Shown here one piece after another: positions 8,586-19,059 of a stretch of 64,000 bases of DNA (within the stretch, counting starts at the first letter, position 1; the number at the start of each line of letters is the position of its first letter). Under the pieces are notes generated by a model. It was not told the DNA's origin, did not search any database, and saw only the letters and a list, made by a program, of their open reading frames with translations. Location of the stretch: contig NZ_BJZU01000034.1 in NCBI RefSeq assembly GCF_007992195.1, positions 1 through 64,000 of the forward strand, read 5' to 3'. This DNA comes from Methylobacterium oxalidis (GTDB lineage: Bacteria; Pseudomonadota; Alphaproteobacteria; Rhizobiales; Beijerinckiaceae). A program made the translations under genes and the position numbers.

Positions 8586-8951
8586 ATGACCGGCCTGCTG
8601 GCGGATTACCTGCCGCTCATCGTTTTCATCGGCGTGTCGCTGTTCATCGCGGTGGCGCTGCTCGTGGCTCCGTTCCTCGTGGCCTACAACAGCCCGGACC
8701 CGGAGAAGCTCTCCGCCTACGAGTGCGGCTTCAACGCCTTCGACGACGCGCGCATGAAGTTCGACGTGCGCTTCTACCTGGTCGCCATCCTGTTCATCAT
8801 CTTCGACCTCGAGGTGGCCTTCCTGTTCCCCTGGGCCATCACCTTCGGCGAGCTCGGCTGGTACGGCTTCTGGTCGATGATGGTCTTCCTCGGCGTGCTC
8901 ACCGTCGGGTTCGTCTACGAGTGGCGCAAGGGCGCCCTCGAGTGGGATTGA
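8586..8951 (+). CDS. nuoA: NADH-quinone oxidoreductase subunit A
   Basis: A 121-residue membrane subunit of complex I with three helices (about 9-33, 62-83, 92-113). The conserved loop after helix one, with [15 protein letters not shown] and Cys47, lies near the quinone site and changes exposure during the enzyme's active/inactive transition. Helices two and three contain the acidic pair [14 protein letters not shown]. It is the first gene of a complete nuoA-N operon, which couples NADH oxidation by ubiquinone to proton pumping across the inner membrane. The start is the only sensible ATG, downstream of the divergent tRNA-Asp. Confidence 0.97.
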   Translation: MTGLLADYLPLIVFIGVSLFIAVALLVAPFLVAYNSPDPEKLSAYECGFNAFDDARMKFDVRFYLVAILFIIFDLEVAFLFPWAITFGELGWYGFWSMMVFLGVLTVGFVYEWRKGALEWD

Positions 8952-8998
8952 GCCCCGCCGACCCGCAGCACAAGAGCCGCACACCCTCCGAGGCATCC

Positions 8999-9586
8999 AT
9001 GGCCCTCACCACCGAACTCTCCCGCGCCCCGACCATCGCGCCCCAGCCCAAGGGCATCATCGACCCCGCGACCGGCCGGCCGATCGGCGAGAACGACCCG
9101 ACCTTCCTGTCGATCAACAGCGAGCTCGCCGACCGCGGCTTCCTCGTGACCTCGGCGGACGAGCTGATCAACTGGGCCCGCACCGGCTCGCTGATGTGGA
9201 TGACCTTCGGGCTCGCATGCTGCGCCGTCGAGATGATGCAGATGTCGATGCCCCGCTACGATTGCGAGCGCTTCGGCTTCGCCCCCCGCGGCAGCCCGCG
9301 CCAGTCCGACGTGATGATCGTGGCCGGCACGCTCACGAACAAGATGGCCCCGGCGCTCCGCAAGGTCTACGACCAGATGCCGGAGCCGCGCTACGTCATC
9401 TCGATGGGCTCCTGCGCCAACGGCGGCGGCTACTACCACTACTCCTACTCGGTGGTGCGCGGCTGCGACCGCGTCGTGCCCGTCGACATCTACGTGCCGG
9501 GCTGCCCGCCGACCGCGGAGGCCCTGCTCTACGGCGTGCTGCTGCTGCAGCGGAAGATCCGCCGCACCGGCACGATCGAGCGCTGA
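8999..9586 (+). CDS. nuoB: NADH-quinone oxidoreductase subunit B
   Basis: A 195-residue subunit (PSST/20-kDa) that binds the terminal [4Fe-4S] cluster N2, which hands electrons to quinone. The ligands are visible: the adjacent pair Cys74-Cys75 in [10 protein letters not shown], Cys139 in SMGSCANGG and Cys169 in [15 protein letters not shown]. The start at 8999 gives the family's usual length; the first 30 residues are a variable N-terminal extension common in alphaproteobacteria. It lies 47 bp after nuoA and 9 bp before nuoC. Confidence 0.98.
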   Translation: MALTTELSRAPTIAPQPKGIIDPATGRPIGENDPTFLSINSELADRGFLVTSADELINWARTGSLMWMTFGLACCAVEMMQMSMPRYDCERFGFAPRGSPRQSDVMIVAGTLTNKMAPALRKVYDQMPEPRYVISMGSCANGGGYYHYSYSVVRGCDRVVPVDIYVPGCPPTAEALLYGVLLLQRKIRRTGTIER

Positions 9587-9595
9587 GCCCCGCCC

Positions 9596-10243
9596 ATGAC
9601 GAACGGCATCTCGATCCTTCCCCACACCCAGCCGGAGAGCGGCGAGGCCGCGCTGCGGGCGCTCGGCGACCGCATCGCCGCGGCCCTCGGCCCGGCCATC
9701 GTCGAGCGGCGCATCGCCTTCGGCGAACTCACCCTGATCGTGCAGGCCAGCGACATCGTCTACGCGCTGACCTACCTGCGCGACGACCCGGCCTGCGCCT
9801 TCCGCTGCTTCATCGACATCTGCGGCGCCGACTATCCGGGCCGCGAGAAGCGCTTCGACGTCGTCTACCACCTGCTCTCGCTGCGCCATAACGCGCGCAT
9901 CCGGGTGAAGGTGCAGACCGACGAGACGACGCCGGTCCCCTCCGTGATCGAGGTCTACCCGGCCGCCAACTGGTACGAGCGCGAGACCTACGACCTCTAC
10001 GGCATCCTGTTCTCGGGCCACCCGGACCTGCGGCGCCTCCTCACCGATTACGGCTTCGAGGGCCACCCGCTGCGCAAGGACTTCCCGCTCACCGGCTTCG
10101 TCGAGGTCCGCTACGACCAGGACGAGGCGCGCGTCGTCTACGAGCCCGTGAAGCTCACCCAGGAATTCCGCAACTTCGACTTCCTGTCGCCGTGGGAGGG
10201 CACCGAGTACGTGCTTCCGGGCGACGAGAAGAAGTCGGTCTGA
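9596..10243 (+). CDS. nuoC: NADH-quinone oxidoreductase subunit C
   Basis: A 215-residue 30-kDa-type subunit of the peripheral arm, which packs against NuoD near the quinone cavity. The signature block is clear: [17 protein letters not shown] followed by [29 protein letters not shown]-type sequence (about 118-165). NuoC and NuoD are separate genes here, as in mitochondria-like complex I, and unlike the fused nuoCD of E. coli. It begins 9 bp after nuoB and ends 10 bp before nuoD. Confidence 0.97.
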   Translation: MTNGISILPHTQPESGEAALRALGDRIAAALGPAIVERRIAFGELTLIVQASDIVYALTYLRDDPACAFRCFIDICGADYPGREKRFDVVYHLLSLRHNARIRVKVQTDETTPVPSVIEVYPAANWYERETYDLYGILFSGHPDLRRLLTDYGFEGHPLRKDFPLTGFVEVRYDQDEARVVYEPVKLTQEFRNFDFLSPWEGTEYVLPGDEKKSV

Positions 10244-10253
10244 GGAGATCCCA

Positions 10254-11444
10254 ATGACCGAGCACAACATCCGCAACTTCGCGATCAACTTCGGGCCGCA
10301 GCACCCGGCGGCGCACGGGGTGCTGCGCCTCGTGCTGGAGCTCGACGGCGAGATCGTCGAGCGGGTCGACCCGCATATCGGGCTCCTGCACCGGGGCACC
10401 GAGAAGCTGATCGAGTACAAGACCTACCTGCAGGCGACGCCCTACTTCGACCGGCTCGACTACGTCGCGCCGATGAACCAGGAGCACGCCTTCTGCCTCG
10501 CCATCGAGAAGCTCCTCGGGCTCGAGGTGCCGCGGCGGGCCAAGCTCATCCGGACGCTGTTCTGCGAGATCGGGCGGCTCCTCTCCCACCTCCTCAACGT
10601 CACCACGCAGGCGATGGACGTCGGCGCGCTGACGCCGCCCCTGTGGGGCTTCGAGGAGCGCGAGAAGCTGATGATCTTCTACGAGCGGGCGTCCGGCGCC
10701 CGGCTCCACGCCAACTACTTCCGGCCCGGCGGCGTCCACCAGGACCTGCCGCCCAAGCTCATCGACGACATCGAGGCGTTCTGCGAGACCTTCCCGCAGG
10801 TGGTCGACGACCTCGACAACCTCGTCATGGCCAACCGCATCTTCAAGCAGCGCAACGTCGACATCGGCATCGTCACGGTCGACGAGGCGATGGAGTGGGG
10901 CTTCTCGGGCGTGATGGTGCGCGGCTCGGGCATCCCGTGGGACCTGCGCAAGTCGCAGCCCTACGAGGCCTACGAGGAGATGGAGTTCGACATCCCCGTG
11001 GGGAAGAACGGCGACACCTACGATCGCCAGGTGATCCGCATGGAGGAGATGCGCGAATCGGTGCGCATCATGAAGCAGTGCATCGCCAAGCTGCGCGAGC
11101 CGGCGGGCCAGGGCCCGATCGCGGCGCTCGACGGCAAGGTGGCGCCCCCGCCCCGGCGCGAGATGAAGCGCTCGATGGAGGCGCTCATCCACCACTTCAA
11201 GCTCTACACCGAGGGCTTCCACGTGCCGGCGGGCGAGGTCTACGCGGCCGTCGAGGCGCCCAAGGGCGAGTTCGGCGTCTACCTCGTCTCGGACGGCACC
11301 AACAAACCCTACCGCTGCAAGATCCGCGCGCCGGGCTTCGCCCACCTGCAGGCGATGGACTGGATGTGCCGCGGCCACATGCTGGCCGACGTCTCCTGCG
11401 TGCTCGGCACGCTCGACATCGTGTTCGGCGAAGTGGACCGCTGA
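10254..11444 (+). CDS. nuoD: NADH-quinone oxidoreductase subunit D
   Basis: A 396-residue 49-kDa-type subunit that forms most of the quinone-binding pocket with NuoB. Near the N-terminus is the hallmark [20 protein letters not shown], whose His lies beside the quinone headgroup, followed by [17 protein letters not shown]. The C-terminus ends with the conserved [16 protein letters not shown]. An AGGAG ribosome-binding site precedes the ATG. Full length, no abnormalities. Confidence 0.98.
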   Translation: MTEHNIRNFAINFGPQHPAAHGVLRLVLELDGEIVERVDPHIGLLHRGTEKLIEYKTYLQATPYFDRLDYVAPMNQEHAFCLAIEKLLGLEVPRRAKLIRTLFCEIGRLLSHLLNVTTQAMDVGALTPPLWGFEEREKLMIFYERASGARLHANYFRPGGVHQDLPPKLIDDIEAFCETFPQVVDDLDNLVMANRIFKQRNVDIGIVTVDEAMEWGFSGVMVRGSGIPWDLRKSQPYEAYEEMEFDIPVGKNGDTYDRQVIRMEEMRESVRIMKQCIAKLREPAGQGPIAALDGKVAPPPRREMKRSMEALIHHFKLYTEGFHVPAGEVYAAVEAPKGEFGVYLVSDGTNKPYRCKIRAPGFAHLQAMDWMCRGHMLADVSCVLGTLDIVFGEVDR

Positions 11445-11458
11445 AGGCTACGTGAGAG

Positions 11459-12802
11459 ATGGCAAACCGCAGACTCGCCCCCGCCGCCGAGCAACCCGAG
11501 AGCTTCGCGTTCACCCCTGAGAACGCCGAGTGGGCGCAGGGGCAGATCGCCAAGTACCCGGAGGGGCGCCAGGCCTCGGCCGTGATCCCGCTCCTGTGGA
11601 AGGCGCAGGAGCAGAACGGCGGCTGGCTGCCGCGCGCCGCCATCGAGGCGGTGGCCGACCAGCTCGGCATGCCCCACATCCGCGTGCTCGAGGTCGCGAC
11701 CTTCTACACGATGTTCGCGCTGGAGCCGGTCGGCCGCTACTGGATCCAGGTCTGCGGCACGGTGCCGTGCGATTCCTGCGGGGCGCGCGAACTGAAGGCG
11801 ATGCTGCAGGAGCGGCTCGGGCCCCCCGGCCACGTCAGCCCGGACGGCAACTTCTCCTGGCTCGAGGTCGAGTGCCTCGGCGCCTGCTGCAACGCGCCGA
11901 TGGCGCAGATCAACCACGATTACTACGAGGACCTGACGCCGGAATCCCTCGGCCGGCTCATGGACGACCTCGCCGCCGGCCGCCCGGTCAAGACCGGCTC
12001 GCAGACCGGCCGCCACTCCTCCGAGCCCGAGGGCGCGGTCGCCACGCTGCAGGACCCGAGCCTGTTCGACGGCTCCCGCATCGGCGCCTGGCGCAAGCGC
12101 TTCGAGGAGACGCGGACGGAGGAGGGCGCGCAGGACGAGGCCGCCGCGAGCGAGCGGCAGGCCGCGGTGAACCCGAAGCCGGCCCGCCCCGACGCCGGCC
12201 GCACCGTCGAGCGGCCGGTCGCCGACGCGCCGGCCCAGCGCGCCGCCGCGGGCGAGGCGCCGGTCAAGCCCGAGGACCAGGCCGCCGCGGCCGAGCGCGG
12301 ACACTCCACCGCCAAGCACGGCGAGGCCCGGCCCACCGACGCCCCCGTCCTCGACACCCCGGCCGAGCGCGCCGTCGCGGGCGAGCCGGCGGCCGCCGAG
12401 GCCGGCGCGCAGTCGGCGCTGCGGCGCGACGAGGTCCCGCCGCAGCCCGAGGCGTCCGGCGCCAGCGAGGGCGAGGTCGCCGCCGAGGCCGAGGAGAGCC
12501 GCATCGCGGAGAAGCTCGCGGGCCTGCCCAGGGACGCGACCCCCGAGCAGCGGGCGGACGCGGTCGGCACCCGGCCCGCGGCCCTCCCGGCGGCGCGGGC
12601 GGGCGCGCCCGACGCGCTCACCCGCATCAAGGGGATCGGCCCCGGCAACGAGCGCCGGCTGCACGATCTCGGCATCTACCACTTCGACCAGATCGCCGCC
12701 TGGACCCGGGACGAGATCGCCTGGGTCGGCACCTACCTCGCCTTCCCCGGCCGGATCGACCGCGAGGACTGGGTGGGGCAGGCGCGTGCGCTGAGCCGCT
12801 AG
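11459..12802 (+). CDS. nuoE: NADH-quinone oxidoreductase subunit E with a long C-terminal extension
   Basis: Residues 1-180 are the normal 24-kDa subunit that binds [2Fe-2S] cluster N1a, with ligands Cys99, Cys104, Cys139 and Cys143 (CGTVPC and CLGACC). Beyond these the 447-residue protein is more than twice the bacterial norm. Residues about 200-380 form an Ala/Glu/Arg-rich, probably disordered linker. The last 60 residues ([20 protein letters not shown], then [15 protein letters not shown]) are a helix-hairpin-helix-like domain of the type also seen in some ribosomal and helicase-associated proteins. Similar extensions are known from other alphaproteobacterial NuoE; their role is not established. 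Confidence 0.96.
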   Translation: MANRRLAPAAEQPESFAFTPENAEWAQGQIAKYPEGRQASAVIPLLWKAQEQNGGWLPRAAIEAVADQLGMPHIRVLEVATFYTMFALEPVGRYWIQVCGTVPCDSCGARELKAMLQERLGPPGHVSPDGNFSWLEVECLGACCNAPMAQINHDYYEDLTPESLGRLMDDLAAGRPVKTGSQTGRHSSEPEGAVATLQDPSLFDGSRIGAWRKRFEETRTEEGAQDEAAASERQAAVNPKPARPDAGRTVERPVADAPAQRAAAGEAPVKPEDQAAAAERGHSTAKHGEARPTDAPVLDTPAERAVAGEPAAAEAGAQSALRRDEVPPQPEASGASEGEVAAEAEESRIAEKLAGLPRDATPEQRADAVGTRPAALPAARAGAPDALTRIKGIGPGNERRLHDLGIYHFDQIAAWTRDEIAWVGTYLAFPGRIDREDWVGQARALSR

Positions 12803-12819
12803 GGCAGGGGACGACCGAC

Positions 12820-14121
12820 ATGCTCTCCGATCAGGATCGCATCTTCACCAACCTCTACGGCCTGCACTCGCCGGGCCTGGAGGCTGCCCGCAAGCGCGGC
12901 GCCTGGGACGGAACCAAGTTCCTCCTCGAGATGGGCCGCGACTGGATCATCGAGGAGATGAAGACCTCGGGCCTGCGCGGGCGCGGCGGCGCCGGCTTCC
13001 CGACCGGCCTCAAATGGTCCTTCATGCCCAAGAAGTCCGACGGGCGCCCCCACTACCTCGTCGTCAACGCCGACGAGTCGGAGCCGGGCACCTGCAAGGA
13101 CCGGGAGATCATGCGGCACGACCCGCACCTCCTGATCGAGGGCTGCATGCTCGCCTCCTTCGCGATGGACGCGCATGCCTGCTACGTCTACATCCGCGGC
13201 GAGTACGTGGCCGAGAAGCACGCCCTCCAGAAGGCCGTCGACGAGGCCTACGAGGCCCGGCTCGTCGGCCAGGACAACGTCCACGGCTACCCCTTCGACA
13301 TCTACGTCCACCACGGCGCGGGCGCCTACATCTGCGGTGAGGAGACGGCCCTCATCGAGAGCCTCGAGGGCAAGAAGGGCATGCCGCGCCTGAAGCCCCC
13401 GTTCCCCGCCAATATGGGCCTCTACGGCTGCCCGACGACGGTCAACAACGTCGAGTCGATCGCGGTGGCCGGCACCATCCTGCGGCGCGGCGGCGCGTGG
13501 TTCGCCGGGATCGGCGGCAAGAACAACACCGGCACCAAGCTGTTCTGCGTGTCGGGCCACGTCAACAAGCCCTGCAACGTCGAGGAGGAGCTCGGGATCA
13601 CCTTCCGCGAGCTCATCGACAAGCATTGCGGCGGCATGCGCGGCGGCTGGGACAACCTGCTCTGCTCGATTCCCGGCGGCTCCTCGGTGCCGCTCGTGCC
13701 GGCCGAGCAGATCATCGACGCCAAGATGGACTTCGACACCCTGCGCAACCTCGGCTCCGGCCTCGGCACCGCGGCGGTGATCGTCCTCGACCGCTCCACC
13801 GACATCGTCCAGGCGATCGCCCGCATCGCCTACTTCTACAAGCACGAGAGCTGCGGCCAGTGCACGCCCTGCCGCGAGGGCACGGGCTGGATGTGGCGCG
13901 TGATGCTGCGCATGGCGGAAGGCCGCGCCCAGAAGCGCGAGATCGACATGCTGTTCGACGTCACGAAGCAGATCGAGGGCCACACGATCTGCGCCCTCGG
14001 CGACGCCGCCGCCTGGCCGATCCAGGGCCTGATCCGGCACTACCGCCCCGAGATCGAGAAGCGGATCGACCGCTACAGCGCGAACCCGCATCCCGACCCC
14101 GTGCCGATGGCGGCGGAGTGA
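12820..14121 (+). CDS. nuoF: NADH-quinone oxidoreductase subunit F
   Basis: A 433-residue 51-kDa-type subunit that oxidises NADH. The FMN/NADH site starts at [16 protein letters not shown] (about 51-66) and continues with [13 protein letters not shown] and [15 protein letters not shown]. Cluster N3 ligands are Cys345, Cys348 and Cys351 in [14 protein letters not shown], plus Cys391 in HTICALGD. With NuoE it forms the NADH dehydrogenase module at the tip of the peripheral arm. The ATG at 12820 lies 17 bp after nuoE with a GGGG-rich ribosome-binding site. Confidence 0.98.
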   Translation: MLSDQDRIFTNLYGLHSPGLEAARKRGAWDGTKFLLEMGRDWIIEEMKTSGLRGRGGAGFPTGLKWSFMPKKSDGRPHYLVVNADESEPGTCKDREIMRHDPHLLIEGCMLASFAMDAHACYVYIRGEYVAEKHALQKAVDEAYEARLVGQDNVHGYPFDIYVHHGAGAYICGEETALIESLEGKKGMPRLKPPFPANMGLYGCPTTVNNVESIAVAGTILRRGGAWFAGIGGKNNTGTKLFCVSGHVNKPCNVEEELGITFRELIDKHCGGMRGGWDNLLCSIPGGSSVPLVPAEQIIDAKMDFDTLRNLGSGLGTAAVIVLDRSTDIVQAIARIAYFYKHESCGQCTPCREGTGWMWRVMLRMAEGRAQKREIDMLFDVTKQIEGHTICALGDAAAWPIQGLIRHYRPEIEKRIDRYSANPHPDPVPMAAE

Positions 14122-14161
14122 GCCTGCCGCCCGCGATGAAGTTCGAGACCGAGAAGCACGT

Positions 14162-16243
14162 ATGACAAGAATCGTCGTCGACGGCACCGAGGTCGATGTC
14201 CCGGCCGAGTACACGCTGCTCCAGGCCTGCGAGGTCGCGGGCGCGGAGATCCCGCGCTTCTGCTTCCACGAGCGGCTGTCGATCGCCGGCAATTGCCGCA
14301 TGTGCCTCGTGGAGCTGAAGGGGGCGCCCAAGCCCGTCGCCTCCTGCGCCTACGCGGTCAAGGATTGCCGGCCCGGCCCCAACGGCGAGCCGCCGGAGGT
14401 GCTGACGCGCTCCGGCCAGACCAAGAAGGCCCGCGAGGGGGTGATGGAGTTCCTCCTCATCAACCACCCGCTCGACTGCCCGATCTGCGATCAGGGCGGC
14501 CATTGCGACCTGCAGGACCAGGCCATGGCCTACGGGGTCGACTCGACCCGCTACGGCGAGAACAAGCGCGCCGTCGAGGAGAAGTACATCGGCCCGCTGG
14601 TGCGGACCGCCATGAACCGCTGCATCCACTGCACCCGCTGCGTGCGCTTCCTCGCGGAGGTGGCCGGCGTGCCGGACCTCGGCGCCATCGGCCGCGGCGA
14701 GGACATGGAGATCACGAGCTACCTCGAGCAGGCGATGCACTCGGAGCTGCAGGGCAACGTCGCCGACCTCTGCCCCGTGGGCGCCCTCGTGCACAAGCCG
14801 CAGAGCTACAACGTCCGCCCCTGGGAGCTGACGAAGACCGACTCGGTCGACGTGATGGACGCGGTCGGCTCGGCGATCCGGGTCGATTCCCGCGGCCGCG
14901 AGGTCATGCAGATCGAGCCGCGGGTCAACGAGGCGATCAACGAGGAGTGGATCTCCGACAAGACCCGCCACGCCGTCGACGGCCTGCGCCTGCAGCGCCT
15001 CGACCGGCCCTACCTGCGCGAGAACGGCCGCCTGCGCCCCGCCACCTGGAACGAGGCGTTCGGCGCCATCGCGGCCCGCATGAAGGGCGCGGACGAGGCG
15101 CGCGTCGGCGCCCTCGTCGGCGACCTCGCGGGCGTCGAGGAGACGTTCGCGCTGAAGGGCCTGATGACCGCGCTCGGCGTGACGAACCTCGACTGCCGGC
15201 AGGCGGGCGAGCGGATCGACCCGGCCTGGGGCCGGGCCGCCTACACGTTCGGGCCGACGATCCCCGGCATTGAGGAGGCGGACGCGATCCTGCTCGTGGG
15301 CGCCAACCCGCGGCTCGAAGCCTCGCTCCTCAACGTGCGCATCCGCAAGCGCTGGCGCATGGGCCCGCTGCCGGTCGGCATGATCGGCGAGCCGGCCGAC
15401 CTGACCTACCCCCACATCCAGCTCGGCGCCGGCCCCGAGACGCTGGCCGAGCTCGCCGCGGGCCGCCACAGCTTCGCCGAGACCCTGAAGGCGGCCTCCA
15501 GGCCCGTCGTCGTCGTCGGCATGGGCGCGCTGGCGCGGCCGGACGGCGCGGCGATCCTCGCCGCGGCCGCGGCGCTCGCCCGCGACGTCGGCGCGGTCAC
15601 GCCCGAGTGGAACGGCTTCGGCGTGCTGCACACGGCCGCCGCCCGCGTCGGCGCGCTCGACCTCGGCTTCGTGCCGGGCGAGGGCGGCCTCGACGTCGCC
15701 GGGATGGTCGCGCCCGGCGCCCTCGACGTGCTGTTCAACCTCGGCGCCGACGAGGTCGAGATCGGCGCGGGCGCCTTCGTGGTCTACCAGGGCACCCACG
15801 GCGACCGCGGCGCCTCGCGCGCCGACGTGATCCTGCCGGGCGCCGCCTACACCGAGAAGAACGCGACCTACGTCAACCTCGAGGGCCGCGTGCAGTGGGC
15901 GAACCGCTCGTCCTTCCCGCCGGGCGACGCCCGCGAGGACTGGGCGATCCTGCGCGCGCTCTCGGACGTGCTGGGCCAGCGCCTGCCCTACGATTCGCTC
16001 ACCGCGCTGCGCCGCGCGCTCTACGCCGCCCACCCGCACCTCGCGGGCGTCGACGCGGTGGAGCCCGCCGACGCGGTCGCCGCGGCCGGAACCCTGGCGG
16101 CCCTCGGCGGCACCCCGGCCCGCGACCCGTTCCGCTCGCCGATCCTCGACTTCTACCTGACCAACCCGATCGCCCGCGCCTCGCGGGTGCTCGCCGAGTG
16201 CTCGAGCCTCGCCCGCGGGCGCGCGCTCGAGGCCGCGGAATAA
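14162..16243 (+). CDS. nuoG: NADH-quinone oxidoreductase subunit G
   Basis: A 693-residue 75-kDa-type subunit carrying several iron-sulfur clusters. The N-terminal ferredoxin domain has the N1b ligands Cys34, Cys45, Cys48 and Cys62. Next come the His/Cys cluster N5 region ([18 protein letters not shown]) and the N4 site ([10 protein letters not shown] and later ADLCPVGAL). The C-terminal two thirds resemble molybdopterin oxidoreductases but serve a structural role. The extra N7-cluster cysteines of E. coli-type NuoG are not evident, as expected for the mitochondria-like form. Confidence 0.97.
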   Translation: MTRIVVDGTEVDVPAEYTLLQACEVAGAEIPRFCFHERLSIAGNCRMCLVELKGAPKPVASCAYAVKDCRPGPNGEPPEVLTRSGQTKKAREGVMEFLLINHPLDCPICDQGGHCDLQDQAMAYGVDSTRYGENKRAVEEKYIGPLVRTAMNRCIHCTRCVRFLAEVAGVPDLGAIGRGEDMEITSYLEQAMHSELQGNVADLCPVGALVHKPQSYNVRPWELTKTDSVDVMDAVGSAIRVDSRGREVMQIEPRVNEAINEEWISDKTRHAVDGLRLQRLDRPYLRENGRLRPATWNEAFGAIAARMKGADEARVGALVGDLAGVEETFALKGLMTALGVTNLDCRQAGERIDPAWGRAAYTFGPTIPGIEEADAILLVGANPRLEASLLNVRIRKRWRMGPLPVGMIGEPADLTYPHIQLGAGPETLAELAAGRHSFAETLKAASRPVVVVGMGALARPDGAAILAAAAALARDVGAVTPEWNGFGVLHTAAARVGALDLGFVPGEGGLDVAGMVAPGALDVLFNLGADEVEIGAGAFVVYQGTHGDRGASRADVILPGAAYTEKNATYVNLEGRVQWANRSSFPPGDAREDWAILRALSDVLGQRLPYDSLTALRRALYAAHPHLAGVDAVEPADAVAAAGTLAALGGTPARDPFRSPILDFYLTNPIARASRVLAECSSLARGRALEAAE

Positions 16244-16254
16244 GGCCGCCTGCG

Positions 16255-17277
16255 ATGACCTCCTGGGAAGTGCTCGGCACCGTCCTCCTGATCGCGCTGA
16301 AGAGCTTCGTGCTCCTCGCCGCGCTGCTCGTCTTCATCGCCTACGCGCTGCTCGCCGACCGCAAGATCTGGGCGGCGGTGCAGCTCCGCCGCGGCCCGAA
16401 CGTCGTCGGCCCCTGGGGCCTGCTGCAATCCTTCGCCGACCTCCTGAAGTTCGTGCTCAAGGAGCCGGTCATCCCGGCCGGCGCCAACAAGGCCATCTTC
16501 CTGCTCGCGCCCCTCGTCTTCGCGACGCTGGCGCTCGCCTCCTGGGCGGTGATCCCGCTGGCCGAGGGCTGGGCCATCGCCGACATCAACGTCGGCATCA
16601 CCTACATCTTCGCGATCTCGTCGCTGGGCGTCTACGGCGTCATCATGGGCGGCTGGGCCTCGAACTCGAAATACGCCTTCCTCGGCGCGCTCCGCTCGGC
16701 CGCGCAGATGATCTCCTACGAGGTCTCGCTCGGCTTCGTGATCATCTGCGTGCTGCTCTGCGCGGGCTCGCTCAACCTCTCGCGCATCGTGCTCGCGCAG
16801 GACACGGCGCTCGGCCTGTTCGGCTGGTACTGGCTCTGGCTGTTCCCGATGTTCGTGGTGTTCTTCATCTCGGCCATGGCCGAGACGAACCGCCCGCCCT
16901 TCGACCTGCCGGAGGCCGAGTCCGAGCTCGTGGCCGGCTACATGGTGGAGTATTCCTCCACCCCGTACCTGCTCTTCATGCTCGGCGAGTACGTGGCCAT
17001 CATGACCATGTGCGCCCTCGGCACGGTGCTGTTCCTGGGCGGCTGGCTCTCGCCGATCCCGTTCGCGCCCTTCACCTGGGTGCCGGGCGTGATCTGGTTC
17101 GCCCTGAAGGCGAGCTTCCTGTTCTTCATGATCGCCATGGTGAAGGCCATGGTGCCCCGCTACCGCTACGACCAGCTCATGCGGCTCGGCTGGAAGGTGT
17201 TCCTGCCCCTCTCGCTCATCTCGGTCGTCGTCGTCGCCTTCGTCCTCAAGCTCACCGGCCTCGCGCCGGGCGCCTGA
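16255..17277 (+). CDS. nuoH: NADH-quinone oxidoreductase subunit H
   Basis: A 340-residue membrane subunit with about eight helices that joins the two arms of complex I and forms the entry of the quinone channel. Signature segments are [18 protein letters not shown] (first matrix loop) and [20 protein letters not shown] (third loop), whose acidic residues start the proton-transfer path. The start follows the nuoG stop by 11 bp. Complete, with no abnormalities. Confidence 0.98.
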   Translation: MTSWEVLGTVLLIALKSFVLLAALLVFIAYALLADRKIWAAVQLRRGPNVVGPWGLLQSFADLLKFVLKEPVIPAGANKAIFLLAPLVFATLALASWAVIPLAEGWAIADINVGITYIFAISSLGVYGVIMGGWASNSKYAFLGALRSAAQMISYEVSLGFVIICVLLCAGSLNLSRIVLAQDTALGLFGWYWLWLFPMFVVFFISAMAETNRPPFDLPEAESELVAGYMVEYSSTPYLLFMLGEYVAIMTMCALGTVLFLGGWLSPIPFAPFTWVPGVIWFALKASFLFFMIAMVKAMVPRYRYDQLMRLGWKVFLPLSLISVVVVAFVLKLTGLAPGA

Positions 17278-17302
17278 GCCACACCCAATCGGAGATCGCG
17301 CC

Positions 17303-17791
17303 ATGAAGCTCGATCAGGTCGCCAAGGGCCTTCTGCTCAAGGAGTTCGTGTCGGGGTTCGTCCTCGCCATGAAGTACTTCTTCAAGCCCAAGGCCACGAT
17401 CAACTACCCCTTCGAGATGGGCCATCGCGGCCCCCGCTTCCGGGGCGAGCACGCGCTGCGCCGCTACCCGAACGGGGAGGAGCGCTGCATCGCCTGCAAG
17501 CTCTGCGAGGCGATCTGCCCGGCCCAGGCGATCACCATCGAGGCGGGGCCCCGCCGCAACGACGGCACGCGCCGCACCACCCGCTACGACATCGACATGG
17601 TGAAGTGCATCTACTGCGGCATGTGCCAGGAGGCCTGCCCGGTGGACGCCATCGTGGAGGGGCCGAACTTCGAGTTCTCGGTCGAGACCCGCGAGGAGCT
17701 CCTCTACGACAAGGAGAAGCTCCTCCTGAACGGCGACCGCTGGGAGCGCGAGATCGCCCGCAACATCGCGATGGACGCCCCCTACCGCTGA
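17303..17791 (+). CDS. nuoI: NADH-quinone oxidoreductase subunit I
   Basis: A 162-residue TYKY-type subunit with two [4Fe-4S] clusters (N6a, N6b). The ligands form two ferredoxin motifs: [12 protein letters not shown] (about 63-74) and [12 protein letters not shown] (about 102-113). An amphipathic N-terminal segment with [13 protein letters not shown] anchors it at the membrane interface. It passes electrons from NuoG toward the N2 cluster of NuoB. The 122-bp gap that follows is one of the largest in the operon. Confidence 0.98.
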   Translation: MKLDQVAKGLLLKEFVSGFVLAMKYFFKPKATINYPFEMGHRGPRFRGEHALRRYPNGEERCIACKLCEAICPAQAITIEAGPRRNDGTRRTTRYDIDMVKCIYCGMCQEACPVDAIVEGPNFEFSVETREELLYDKEKLLLNGDRWEREIARNIAMDAPYR

Positions 17792-17913
17792 GGCGTCCCG
17801 CACCCCGCGCTGTTGTGCCACGCAGCGGCGGGGCCTATAGACGGGCCGCCCGCGCGACCCGATGGTTCTCGAGGCAGAAGGGGCCGCCCCGCGCGGCTGA
17901 CGCCGACAATCCG

Positions 17914-18534
17914 ATGACCGCAGCTGCCGCCTTCTTCTATCTCTTCGCGAGCGTCACCGTCGCGTCGGGGTTCATGGTGATCGCCTCGCGCAATCCCGTC
18001 GCCTCGGTCCTGTTCCTGATCCTCGCCTTCGTGAACGCTGCCGGCCTGTTCGTGCTGATGGGCGCCGAGTTCCTGGCGATGATCCTCGTCGTCGTCTACG
18101 TCGGCGCCGTCGCGGTGCTGTTCCTGTTCGTCGTGATGATGCTCGACGTCGATTTCGCCGAGCTGCGCCAGGGCTTCCAGCAGTACCTGCCGGTGGGCGC
18201 GCTGATCGGCGCGGTGTTCGCCATCGAGCTGATCCTGGTGGTCGGCTCCTGGACGATCGACCCGGGCCTCGTGCAGGCGCCGCTCGGCACCGTCGCGGCG
18301 GGCGAGAGCTTCACCAACACCGCCGCGCTCGGCCGCGTGCTCTACACGGAGTACGCCTACTTCTTCCAGATCGCGGGCCTCGTGCTCCTCGTCGCGATGA
18401 TCGGCGCCATCGTGCTGACGCTGCGCGACCGGCCGGGCGTGAAGCGGCAGAACATCAGCGTGCAGAACGCGCGGACGCAGGCGATGGCGGTCGAGACCCG
18501 CAAGGTGCCCTCCCGTCAGGGCGTCGAGGTTTGA
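17914..18534 (+). CDS. nuoJ: NADH-quinone oxidoreductase subunit J
   Basis: A 206-residue membrane subunit with five predicted helices. The third contains the conserved VVYVGAVAVLFLFVVMMLD, including the glycine/valine stretch that switches between alpha- and pi-bulge forms during turnover. The C-terminal tail after about residue 175 (RPGVKRQNISVQNARTQAM) is soluble. It begins at 17914 after a 122-bp leader and is separated from nuoK by 143 bp holding palindromic sequences. Confidence 0.97.
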   Translation: MTAAAAFFYLFASVTVASGFMVIASRNPVASVLFLILAFVNAAGLFVLMGAEFLAMILVVVYVGAVAVLFLFVVMMLDVDFAELRQGFQQYLPVGALIGAVFAIELILVVGSWTIDPGLVQAPLGTVAAGESFTNTAALGRVLYTEYAYFFQIAGLVLLVAMIGAIVLTLRDRPGVKRQNISVQNARTQAMAVETRKVPSRQGVEV

Positions 18535-18543
18535 GGATTCTGG

Positions 18544-18659
18544 CCCTCCCCGGCGCGGGGAGGGATCGAGGGCGGGACCGGTGCAGGGCGGGGCGTCGAG
18601 CTTGACGCCCGCGCCGCCCCCCGCCTCCGGCTCCTTCCCACGAGGGGGAGGGGCGACGT
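18544..18659. repeat. Palindromic intergenic element between nuoJ and nuoK
   Basis: Two perfect hairpins fill most of this gap: CCCTCCCC/GGGGAGGG (8-bp stem, 18544-18564, loop GGCGC) and GGGCGTC/GACGCCC (7-bp stem, 18591-18610, loop GAGCTT). A G-rich GAGGGGGAGGGG block follows near 18640-18656. A similar CCCTCCCCG...GAGAGGG motif lies between rnj and mce near 26745. This looks like a dispersed GC-rich intergenic repeat rather than a terminator, since no T-run follows and the operon continues. Confidence 0.5.
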
Positions 18660-18677
18660 GCGGAGCTTGAGAAGACG

Positions 18678-18983
18678 ATGATCGGACTGAGCCACTACCT
18701 GACGGTCGCCGCGATCCTGTTCACGCTCGGCGTGCTCGGCATCTTCATTAACCGCAAGAACGTCATCGTCATCCTGATGTCGGTGGAGCTGATCCTGCTC
18801 GCCGTGAACATCAACCTCGTGGCGTTCTCCACCCACCTCAACGACATCACAGGCCAGGTCTTCGCGCTGTTCGTACTCACGGTCGCCGCAGCCGAGGCCG
18901 CCATCGGCCTCGCCATCCTCGTCGTGTTCTTCCGGAACCGCGGCTCCATCGCGGTCGAGGACGTCAGCATGATGAAGGGCTGA
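18678..18983 (+). CDS. nuoK: NADH-quinone oxidoreductase subunit K
   Basis: A 101-residue subunit with three helices. The two membrane-buried glutamates of the family are present, in [18 protein letters not shown] and [18 protein letters not shown], where they form part of the lateral proton-transfer relay. It matches the usual NuoK length. The palindromic element upstream lies inside the operon and may affect mRNA stability between nuoJ and nuoK. Confidence 0.98.
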   Translation: MIGLSHYLTVAAILFTLGVLGIFINRKNVIVILMSVELILLAVNINLVAFSTHLNDITGQVFALFVLTVAAAEAAIGLAILVVFFRNRGSIAVEDVSMMKG

Positions 18984-19059
18984 CGGAACGCCGCCGACTG
19001 AACCCCTTCGTTTCGACGCGCGGCGCCCGGCGCCGCGCGAGGCCGGACGCTAGAGAACG

